DNA from: Neolewinella marina
GTDB taxonomy: Bacteria; Bacteroidota; Bacteroidia; Chitinophagales; Saprospiraceae
Assembly (NCBI RefSeq): GCF_002631205.1
Contig: NZ_PDLO01000002.1
Span: 124,001 to 188,000 of the forward strand
Direction of reading: 5' to 3'
DNA length: 64,000 nucleotides
Below are positions 44,968 through 53,311 of the stretch, piece after piece. Numbering within the stretch: the stretch's first letter is position 1; each line of letters begins with the position of its first letter. Both the position numbers and the translations under genes were made by a program. A model generated the notes under the pieces. That model did no database searches. It saw only the letters and a list, made by a program, of their open reading frames with translations, and had not been told where the DNA came from.

Positions 44968-47900
44968 ATGAAACTCTCCTGCACTACGGCCTTGGTGGGC
45001 ATCCTCACCCTGATTACTTCATTGACTCTTGGCGGCACGCCCCCCTCATACCTGCATGGTCCGGCCCATAGCCTGACAGCCGCTACGGATACCATCCGGA
45101 TCAACTTTGCCGACCAGTCCACTCCCGCTCCGGCGGGTTACCTGCCCGATTTCGGCCTTGGCTACGCCATCCAGACGGGCTATACCTACGGTTGGGTGGA
45201 TCCCGGCAGTGGCACCCCCCTTTCACTGGTGGGCAACGGGCGCAACCGGGGGCCATTTCCGGACGTCGACCCCCTGCTGGAAACCCTGCTGCACATGCAA
45301 TTCGGCGACACGGGCAGTGGAAACGGGGTACCCCAGGAGGGTGCATGGGAAATTGCCCTGCCCAATGGCGCCTACCGGGTGACGGTCACCGCCGGCGATT
45401 CCGATGTGGAGAATCGGGTAGGCACCACCCACGTCCTGAACGTGGAGAACCTGAACGTACTGTACCAGCCCACGACCTACGGGGCGGTGAATCAGTTTAC
45501 CGGCAGCATCGTAGTCGAGGTAACCGACGGCCGGCTCACCATCGACCCCCTGGGGGGCTACAACACCAAAATCAATACGGTCGTAATAGCACCCGCCACT
45601 CCCGAGCCTGAGGCCTTCTGCTCCCACCCCAATCCGGCCGATGGGGCCACCGGGGTGCCTGTTCCCGGCTTTCAGATCACGGTGTCGATCAACGTTCCCG
45701 CTGGTTACGAACTGGACCAGACTACCCTGACGGGCAACGTCCGGCTGTTCGAACAATCGGACGCCGGGCTGGTGGAGGTCCCTTCCAACGCCAACGACAC
45801 CGGCGGGGGAGACGCCATTACGCTGACCCCCAACTCTTCCCTCAAGGCAGCCACTACCTACGTATTCCTCCTGGAGGGGCTGGAGGCCAACCGCATCGGT
45901 GACCTGAACGACCGCATCGTCTTCCGGACCTTTTCCTCTCAGTTCACCACCGCGGCGGAAGCCGACACCACCCCTCCGGCCAACCTGGACGGAGTGGCCT
46001 TTACCCAGGTTTCGGGCGACTTGCTGGGGGCCGGCACCGCCGACCGTTTCACCACCCTGACCATTGGCCCCGACGGAAAGCTGTACGCCTCCACCCTCAG
46101 CAACGTAATCAAGCGGTGGACCATCCTGCCCGACGGCACCCTGACCAATCTGGAGGAACTTACCGTCAACCTGCAGCCCAGTCCCCATCCCGTCACCGGG
46201 GTGCTCTCGCCGGACCCGCGCCTGATCATCGGACTGGTATTTTCACCGACCGCCACGGCGGGCAATCTGGAGGCCTACGTCACCCACAGCGCCCTTACCC
46301 TCACCGACGGTCCTGAATGGGACGGCAAGCTCACCCGCCTGAGCGGGCCCCAGCTGGAAAACGCCCAGGACATCCTGGAACACCTGCCGCGCTCCAAAAA
46401 GGACCACCTGACGAACAGTCTGGTATTCGGCCCCAACGACGACCTCTTCTTCCTCCAGGGCAGCAACACGGCCGGGGGGGAGCCCGATATCCTCTGGGGT
46501 ATGCGCCTGGAGCGCCTGCTCTCCGCCGCTGTGCTGCGGCTTAATCTGGCCAAATTGCCCGCCAGTCTGCCCCTGAGCGTATACACCACCAATGACATTT
46601 CCGTCATCAACCAGGCACCGGCGACCGGGCTTACCCTGGCCGACGGCACCTACAATCCTTACGCTCAGGACTCCCCCCTGACCCTCTACGCCACGGGCAT
46701 CCGCAACGCTTACGACCTGGTCTTCCACAGTAATGGCTGGCTGTACATCCCCACCAACGGTACGGCGGGAAACAACAATAACTCCCCGAATGCGCCGGCC
46801 TCCAACATCTACGTCGCGCGCGACACCTCAGGCGTGGGCATCCGCCGGCCGAACGGCACCTACTTCACCGACCCCACCATTCCCGGCGTCGAAGGAGGAG
46901 AAACCCAAAAGGACTGGCTGTTCAAATCCCAGGGCGGCAGCTACCACGGCCACCCGAACCCCTACCGGGGACAGTTCGTCCTTAACCACGGCGGCATACC
47001 CTACTCCGGACTGCCGGGGCAGCTGATCGACAACTACCGCGACGTCAGCAAGTACCCGGCCGACCTGCCCCCCGACCCGAACTACCGGGAGGTGGCCTAC
47101 GACTTCGGCATGAACAAGTCGCCCAACGGCGTCATCGAATACCAGTCGGCCGCCTTTGGCGGAAAGCTGCAGGGCATGCTGCTCGTGGCCCGCTTCAGCG
47201 GACAGGACGACATCATCGTACTCCAACCCGGCAACAACTCGGGCGATATTATCGAGGCCTTCCAGGACGTGCCCGGCTTGCAGAGCCTCGACGACCCCCT
47301 GGACATCATCGAACACACTCCCTCCGGTAACCTGTACGTTTCCCAGTACGACCGCGGGGGCGACGGCCACGAAATGCTCATCCTGATGCGCGTAGCCGAC
47401 CCCAACGCGCCGGCCCCCCAGATCGCCGCTTCCGCTCCGGAGGCCATCCTGCAGGCCACTATCGGGGAAGCGGGCGCCGAAACGGACGACTTTCCCCTCA
47501 CCATCAGTAATACGGGACAACAGGATCTCCACGTGACGTCCGTACTCCTCACCGGGGTTTTTGCTACCCAGTTCAGTTTCACCGGACCGGAGACCGTCAC
47601 CCTCCCTCCAGGGCAGAGTCAGGCTTACACCGTGCATTACGCCCCCAACCCAGACAACAGTGCTCCGGGCCACCAACCCGCCGAGCTGGTCTTCAACAGC
47701 GATGGCAACCTCGGGGCACCTTTCCGCATTGGACTGCACGGCCTCAAGACGCTGGGTTACGGCGGGGCCAATGAACCGCCCCTCCAGGAAGTCGTGGACG
47801 TGGTCGGGGTGACCATCGACGTGGGCTGGACGGACCTCACAACGGATCCCCAGGCCCCATCCCTCGGAGATGAAGTTGCTGTTGAGTGGTTCGCGGCCGC

Positions 47901-50900
47901 GGGTGCCGGACCGGTTCTTGTTCGCCCCCTGGCACGCTACTCCTCCGCTGAGTCCCTGCCCTTCGGGTATTTCACCCATACGGGCGGGCAGGTTTCGGGG
48001 ACTGAAGTCGGGGTTGCCGCGAGCAGCCTCGCGGAATCCCAAACCCTTTTCCCGGAACTGTCCGGTGGAGGAACGTCATTTACTCCGCCCGCCGATCCCT
48101 TCGGTTTTTACGTGTTCTCCGCGGCGGGAAACCAGCATACCTATAGTGAGCAGGCCCTGAACGGGGCTGGCACCCACCGGGTAAGGGTATACCCCGTGCT
48201 CGACCGCGATGGGAAGCCCGTTGCGGACCACTTCCTCATTTGCTTCGACATCGACGGAGACGGGGACTACCAGGACTATGTGCTGCAGGCCGAAAACGTC
48301 GTACCCTTTCAGCCGCCCTCGCCCGTGCTCGGGTTCTCTCCGGACAACCTGAACTTCGTGGTTTCCCACGGCGGTGCCGCACAGTCGCTGAAGAGCCTGA
48401 TCGGTGCTAGCGGCGGTACGGCGGGGGATGCCGTCATCCTCACCGCCAGTGAACCCTGGGTAGTGCTCCCCCCCTCGGCCGCCGTCGGTGATTCAGCCAC
48501 CATTGCCGTGGACCCACCCGGACTTGCCCAGGGCACCTACCAGGCCACCGTCACCGCCTCGGCTCAGGGCTATACCCCGGCGGAACTTACCCTGACCGCC
48601 ACCGTTACTGAAAGCTTTGAATTTTCGGCTCGCATTAATTTCCAGGACAACACCTTCTCTCCTCCGGCGGGCTATACCGCGGATATAGGTCTGCCGTTTG
48701 GCGACCAGAACGGATTGCAGTACGGCTGGATCAATCCCGCGACCAAGGACCCCCAGGACAATACCGCCGCGGCCCGCGGTGCCGATCGCCAGGTTACGGA
48801 AACGAGTCCGGACGAAAACAAACTCCTCCACTCCTTCAATATGCTGGACTGGCGCAAACAGGACCCTCCGGTTCCCCGGGACTGGGAAATTGCCGTGCCC
48901 AACGGCATTTACCTGGTGGAACTCGCCGCGGGTGACCCAAGCAGCGTGGACAGCCGCCACACCATCCGCGCCGAGGGCGTCATACTGGTATCCGACTTCA
49001 TCCCATCCTACTCCGACTACTACCGCACGGGCTCCGGTTACGTGGAAGTTACCGACGGGCGGCTCACCATCGACGACAATGGCGCACAGGGGGTAGGCAA
49101 CTCCAAACTCATCTATGTCACCCTGGAAAAATTTGACCCCGGCACCCCCACCGGGGCGTTCGTCCGCATTGAGAACCTGACGAAGGCCCCCTTCAACAAC
49201 CGCTCCCTGCCCGGCGATGACTTTTTCAGTTTTAATCGCCTGGACCAGCCATACAACGGCAACGGGCAGCTGATCTACGCCCACGATGAGAACGTGGCGC
49301 GTATCCACAACGACGGCACGGCCCCCCTGCTCATCACCGATCTGACCACAACCTCTCCGGAGGACTTTGCCATTTCCGGCATCAACATCCCCCCGGGGGG
49401 ATTGAGCGTCGCGCCGGGGGACCATGTGGACGCCACCATCACCTTTGTCACCACCGGTCTGCCCGGTCAGCAGTTGATCACCGAGAAACTCGTCCTGGAA
49501 TCCAATGCGGACAACCAACTGACCACCCACGTGACCTTGCGGGGGGCCTTTATGGTTCAGGCCGAGGGCGGCAACGAAATCACCACCGAACAGGCCTTCA
49601 ACGTCATGGGCTTCATCACCGAAGTGGCCCGGGACGAAAACGGCAACGTGATTGACCGGCCGAGCTCGGATTATCCCTCGGACGAGGAAGTAAACAGCGG
49701 CCGGATGGGCGACCTGATCCTGTCGCGCTTCTACACCCAGGCGGATCCCAGCCAACCGGTGCGGGTGTACCAACTGGTGGCCCTCCACGGCCCGGGCTAC
49801 GCCCCTACCGAACTCCGCGACGCCAACCGCCACCCAATTCCCGGATTCGTCTTCCGCCACGACGAGATGCACTACCAGTCGCTGATGCCCCACAACATCG
49901 ACGGTTCCGGCATCATCGCCGGCCACGAAACCCCCACGATCGGTATTCCCTTCCAGATCATGATCGCCGGGTACAGCTCTGCCGGCGGCACGGTAGACGG
50001 TTCGATGAGCGACGAAATTCTGGGTATGCGGGCCTACAAGGCGGTTGACCGGGACGGCAATGTCGTGCCCAACGAATTCCTGTTGGTTCAGGATTACATC
50101 GTCAACGGTTGCGGCGCGGGCACGGCCAACTGCGACTTCCAGGACAACGTTTGTTACATCACCAACGTCCGCCCCGTGGACGTACCGTCGGCGGGCAACA
50201 TCGCCGACTTTACCGTTGAGTCCCTGACGCCCACGGATTACCGCATCGATGGCTCCTTCCAGCGCGGCTACGCCGGCAACCGCCTCATCTACCGCGCCAA
50301 CCTGAGCGACGGGGCCAGCCTGCCCCGCTGGATGACGCTGGAGGGACTGACGGGCACCTTTACCTTCACCGCTCCGGACGCCGTCGTGGGCCAGTCCTTC
50401 GACATCGTGGTGCGGGCCATCGACGACAACCAGCGGGTAGTCACCTCCGACTTCCGGCTGACGGTGGTCCAGGGAACCGGCGGCCCGCCGAATCAGCTTC
50501 CCCAGGCCGTGGCCTCAGCCTCCCCGCCGGCGGGAACCGAGCCGCTCACTGTCACCCTGGACGGCGGTGGTTCTTCCGACCCCGACGGCTTTATTGAAAC
50601 CTACCAATGGGCATGGGACGGCGGTTCTGCCACGGGTGTCACTTCCCAGGTCACCTTCCCCGCCGGCTCCTACTCGATTACCCTGACGGTGACCGACGAC
50701 CAGGGCGGCCAGGATACCGACGTGGTAAACGTACTGGCCAGTCCACCCTCGACCGGCGACCGCACCTCTTCCTTCTGGCTGGAAGCCGAATGCGCGTTGG
50801 TCGGGGGGCAGTGGACCACCCTGGCCCACGCCGAGGCCAGCAACAGCAGCTACGTGGTCCGACAGGGTAGTAACTCCCAGAATACACCCCCGCCCGACGT

Positions 50901-53037
50901 GTCGGAAAACCGCGTCCGCTTCAACCTTTTTGACGTAGAGGCGGGGTACTATAATCTCTTTGCCCGGATTGGGGCGCCCGACGGCCTGACCGATTCCTAC
51001 TGGGTGCGCATCAACAGCGCCGAGTGGATCAAGTGGAACAGCGGCATGGCGCGCGGGGAGGGCTTCTCCTGGAACAAACTGCCCGGATCGCTGCCTTTCC
51101 TGGTGGATGGCTTCAATACCATTGACTTTGCATTCCGGGAAGCGGGAACGAAGCTGGACAAACTGCACCTGGACAAGGATCCGGCGCTGCCCGTTGGCAT
51201 GGGAGAGAACGCCGACAACTGCGGCACCTCCTCCAACCAACCCCCGAACGCGGTGGCGGTGGCTACCCCCGACAGCGGTCCAGCCCCGCTGAACGTGCAG
51301 CTGGACGCTACGGGATCCACGGATCCCGACGGCACCATTGTGCAGTACGACTGGAACTGGAACGGCGGAAGCGCCTCCGGAAGCCTGGCCTCGGCTACCT
51401 TCAACGCCGGCGTCCACGACGTAACCCTTACAGTCACTGATGACGCGGGTACCCCGGCCTTTGCCGTAGTGACCATCACCGCGACCGGCCCTCCGGGAGG
51501 AGAAGTTACCGCCACCTGGCTGGAGGCCGAATGTGCCGCGGTAGGCAGCAATTGGGAAAGCCCCCCGGACGGCGGCGCTTCTAATGGCCTGTTCGTACGG
51601 CCTACTACGGGAAGCCCGAGTTCCACTCCACCGCCAGACCTCCCCGAAAACCGAATCCGCTTCGTCATTAACAACCTGGAAGCGGGCAGTTACCACCTGT
51701 TTGCCCGCATCAGCGCCCCGGATGGCAACAGCGACAGCTACTGGGTACGGGTGAACGGCGAAAGCTGGTTCAAATGGAACAGCGGCATCCTGCGGAGTGG
51801 TGGCTTCGCCTGGAACCGCTACCCGGGAGGGCTGCTCACCCTGGCTACCGGCACAAATACCCTCGACTTCGCGTACCGTGAAGCGGGAACCGCCCTGGAT
51901 AAGATCCACCTCGACCAGGATTCCGCCCTGCCCACCGGGCTCGGCGATCCGGCGACCAACTGCACTCCCAACGACGATACGGACGGGGATGGCGTAGCCA
52001 ACGCCGAGGATAACTGTCCCGACTACTACAATCCCGACCAGTCGCTACCCACCTTTTACGCCGACTTTGACGGCGACGGCTACGGGGACCCGAACGACTC
52101 GCTGGAAAGTTGCCCCACCCCGGCCAATTACGTGACCAATAACCTGGACAATTGCCCGGCGGTATACGCTACCGACCTGACCGACTCCGACGGTGACGGC
52201 CTCGGAGACGCCTGTGACCCGGACACCCCGCCGGCCGAATCCTTCGCCCTGGAAGCAGAGTGCGGAACCGCGGGAAGCGACTGGCAGATCCGGGCGTCCA
52301 GCTCAGCATCCGGAAATCAGTACCGGGTATTTACGGGTAGCAGGCATACCTCCATGCCCACGGACAGTGACCCGGCCCAGGAACTGACTTTCACCGTTTC
52401 TACCGCGACCGCTGCTAACTATCACCTGTTCCTGCGGGTGAATGCCCCGGACGGGGGAAGGAACTCCGTCTGGATCAAGGTGAATGACGGCAGCTGGATC
52501 AAAATGTGGAAGGAGATCGGAGGTGGCCAGTTGCTGACCTCCGGATTCGAGTGGCGCAAGGTGAACGACGACGGCGTGGACCTGTCTTTCCCCCTCACCG
52601 CGGGCAACCACCTCATCACGGTGGCCAACCGGGAACCGGGGACGGAAGTGGATAAACTCCTGCTCTCGGTTGACCCCACCCTACCCACGGGCTATGGCCT
52701 GGCCGCCACGAACTGTGCCGCCCCAGGTGCACTTGCCGCTCCTGGCAATCGCCCTGCAGCAGGTGGAATGGAGCGGACGGTCGAGTCGGAGCTGACGGTT
52801 CACCCGAACCCCACCCATGACGAGCTGAACATCCGGTGGCAAAGCCGTACCCGGGGAGTAGCCACCATGGTGGTAACCGATCTGGCGGGGCGCCGGGTAC
52901 TGGAAGTGCCCCTGCACAAGGAAACCGAGGAACTTCACTACCGGCTCACGACGGAATACCTGCCGCCGGGAACCTACCGGCTGGTGATCCATACGGCCAC
53001 CGAGCGACCAAGGACGATTCTTTTTGTCCGATTGTAA
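44968..53037 (+). CDS. T9SS mosaic protein with propeller, ENLTK domain and three EAEC modules, 2689 aa
   Basis: Third paralogue. Signal about 1-27. Malectin-like 38-210; Big_5-like Ig 213-330; propeller about 339-811; HYDIN-like 815-925; unassigned LQxVxDV domain 940-1111; BACON-like 1115-1213; malectin-like 1218-1388; ENLTK domain 1398-1745; cadherin-like to about 1840; PKD 1848-1925. EAEC modules start at residues 1936 (type I), 2184 (type I) and 2426 (type II), with PKD and TSP3 units (about 2337-2420) between. A T9SS sorting domain (HPNPTHD ... FVRL) ends it. The N-terminal half has the same domain order as residues about 129-2023 of the giant paralogue, with a malectin-like domain added in front. 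ATG 44968 is the start; a longer frame exists at 44932. Confidence 0.88.
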   Translation: MKLSCTTALVGILTLITSLTLGGTPPSYLHGPAHSLTAATDTIRINFADQSTPAPAGYLPDFGLGYAIQTGYTYGWVDPGSGTPLSLVGNGRNRGPFPDVDPLLETLLHMQFGDTGSGNGVPQEGAWEIALPNGAYRVTVTAGDSDVENRVGTTHVLNVENLNVLYQPTTYGAVNQFTGSIVVEVTDGRLTIDPLGGYNTKINTVVIAPATPEPEAFCSHPNPADGATGVPVPGFQITVSINVPAGYELDQTTLTGNVRLFEQSDAGLVEVPSNANDTGGGDAITLTPNSSLKAATTYVFLLEGLEANRIGDLNDRIVFRTFSSQFTTAAEADTTPPANLDGVAFTQVSGDLLGAGTADRFTTLTIGPDGKLYASTLSNVIKRWTILPDGTLTNLEELTVNLQPSPHPVTGVLSPDPRLIIGLVFSPTATAGNLEAYVTHSALTLTDGPEWDGKLTRLSGPQLENAQDILEHLPRSKKDHLTNSLVFGPNDDLFFLQGSNTAGGEPDILWGMRLERLLSAAVLRLNLAKLPASLPLSVYTTNDISVINQAPATGLTLADGTYNPYAQDSPLTLYATGIRNAYDLVFHSNGWLYIPTNGTAGNNNNSPNAPASNIYVARDTSGVGIRRPNGTYFTDPTIPGVEGGETQKDWLFKSQGGSYHGHPNPYRGQFVLNHGGIPYSGLPGQLIDNYRDVSKYPADLPPDPNYREVAYDFGMNKSPNGVIEYQSAAFGGKLQGMLLVARFSGQDDIIVLQPGNNSGDIIEAFQDVPGLQSLDDPLDIIEHTPSGNLYVSQYDRGGDGHEMLILMRVADPNAPAPQIAASAPEAILQATIGEAGAETDDFPLTISNTGQQDLHVTSVLLTGVFATQFSFTGPETVTLPPGQSQAYTVHYAPNPDNSAPGHQPAELVFNSDGNLGAPFRIGLHGLKTLGYGGANEPPLQEVVDVVGVTIDVGWTDLTTDPQAPSLGDEVAVEWFAAAGAGPVLVRPLARYSSAESLPFGYFTHTGGQVSGTEVGVAASSLAESQTLFPELSGGGTSFTPPADPFGFYVFSAAGNQHTYSEQALNGAGTHRVRVYPVLDRDGKPVADHFLICFDIDGDGDYQDYVLQAENVVPFQPPSPVLGFSPDNLNFVVSHGGAAQSLKSLIGASGGTAGDAVILTASEPWVVLPPSAAVGDSATIAVDPPGLAQGTYQATVTASAQGYTPAELTLTATVTESFEFSARINFQDNTFSPPAGYTADIGLPFGDQNGLQYGWINPATKDPQDNTAAARGADRQVTETSPDENKLLHSFNMLDWRKQDPPVPRDWEIAVPNGIYLVELAAGDPSSVDSRHTIRAEGVILVSDFIPSYSDYYRTGSGYVEVTDGRLTIDDNGAQGVGNSKLIYVTLEKFDPGTPTGAFVRIENLTKAPFNNRSLPGDDFFSFNRLDQPYNGNGQLIYAHDENVARIHNDGTAPLLITDLTTTSPEDFAISGINIPPGGLSVAPGDHVDATITFVTTGLPGQQLITEKLVLESNADNQLTTHVTLRGAFMVQAEGGNEITTEQAFNVMGFITEVARDENGNVIDRPSSDYPSDEEVNSGRMGDLILSRFYTQADPSQPVRVYQLVALHGPGYAPTELRDANRHPIPGFVFRHDEMHYQSLMPHNIDGSGIIAGHETPTIGIPFQIMIAGYSSAGGTVDGSMSDEILGMRAYKAVDRDGNVVPNEFLLVQDYIVNGCGAGTANCDFQDNVCYITNVRPVDVPSAGNIADFTVESLTPTDYRIDGSFQRGYAGNRLIYRANLSDGASLPRWMTLEGLTGTFTFTAPDAVVGQSFDIVVRAIDDNQRVVTSDFRLTVVQGTGGPPNQLPQAVASASPPAGTEPLTVTLDGGGSSDPDGFIETYQWAWDGGSATGVTSQVTFPAGSYSITLTVTDDQGGQDTDVVNVLASPPSTGDRTSSFWLEAECALVGGQWTTLAHAEASNSSYVVRQGSNSQNTPPPDVSENRVRFNLFDVEAGYYNLFARIGAPDGLTDSYWVRINSAEWIKWNSGMARGEGFSWNKLPGSLPFLVDGFNTIDFAFREAGTKLDKLHLDKDPALPVGMGENADNCGTSSNQPPNAVAVATPDSGPAPLNVQLDATGSTDPDGTIVQYDWNWNGGSASGSLASATFNAGVHDVTLTVTDDAGTPAFAVVTITATGPPGGEVTATWLEAECAAVGSNWESPPDGGASNGLFVRPTTGSPSSTPPPDLPENRIRFVINNLEAGSYHLFARISAPDGNSDSYWVRVNGESWFKWNSGILRSGGFAWNRYPGGLLTLATGTNTLDFAYREAGTALDKIHLDQDSALPTGLGDPATNCTPNDDTDGDGVANAEDNCPDYYNPDQSLPTFYADFDGDGYGDPNDSLESCPTPANYVTNNLDNCPAVYATDLTDSDGDGLGDACDPDTPPAESFALEAECGTAGSDWQIRASSSASGNQYRVFTGSRHTSMPTDSDPAQELTFTVSTATAANYHLFLRVNAPDGGRNSVWIKVNDGSWIKMWKEIGGGQLLTSGFEWRKVNDDGVDLSFPLTAGNHLITVANREPGTEVDKLLLSVDPTLPTGYGLAATNCAAPGALAAPGNRPAAGGMERTVESELTVHPNPTHDELNIRWQSRTRGVATMVVTDLAGRRVLEVPLHKETEELHYRLTTEYLPPGTYRLVIHTATERPRTILFVRL

Positions 53038-53311
53038 ACCCGGCAAAATGTCATCCTTCTGTCATATAAGCGGAAGGTGATCCGACGTTCAGACCCGGAG
53101 TTACCCCCTTTGTATCTACTAACGCAGAATTGAAAGTTGGTACAGTCGTTGCGCATGGCCGGATATATAGTATTTATCCGTACAGCGTTTCTTGCCGCGC
53201 CATCCCCGGCAAGAAAATCGCGGTAACGGAGGGCAACCGTGCATGGTTCGGTAAAGCCTATTATCTTCGTCCTGCTTTTACTACCGGAATAACTAAAAAG
53301 GAATTTAGAGG
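53038..53311 (+). other. Intergenic leader of the 992-aa T9SS gene
   Basis: 274 bases without a convincing ORF, more AT-rich than its flanks. Hairpins: 53160-53165 with 53175-53180, and 53191-53197 with 53207-53213 (7 bp, 9-base loop). A -7 element lies at 53262-53269. No terminator with a clear T tract closes the upstream gene. Confidence 0.4.
53262..53269 (+). promoter_or_regulatory. -7 element of the 992-aa T9SS gene (TATCTTCG)
   Basis: One mismatch to TAnnTTTG, 42 bases before the ATG. Confidence 0.4.
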
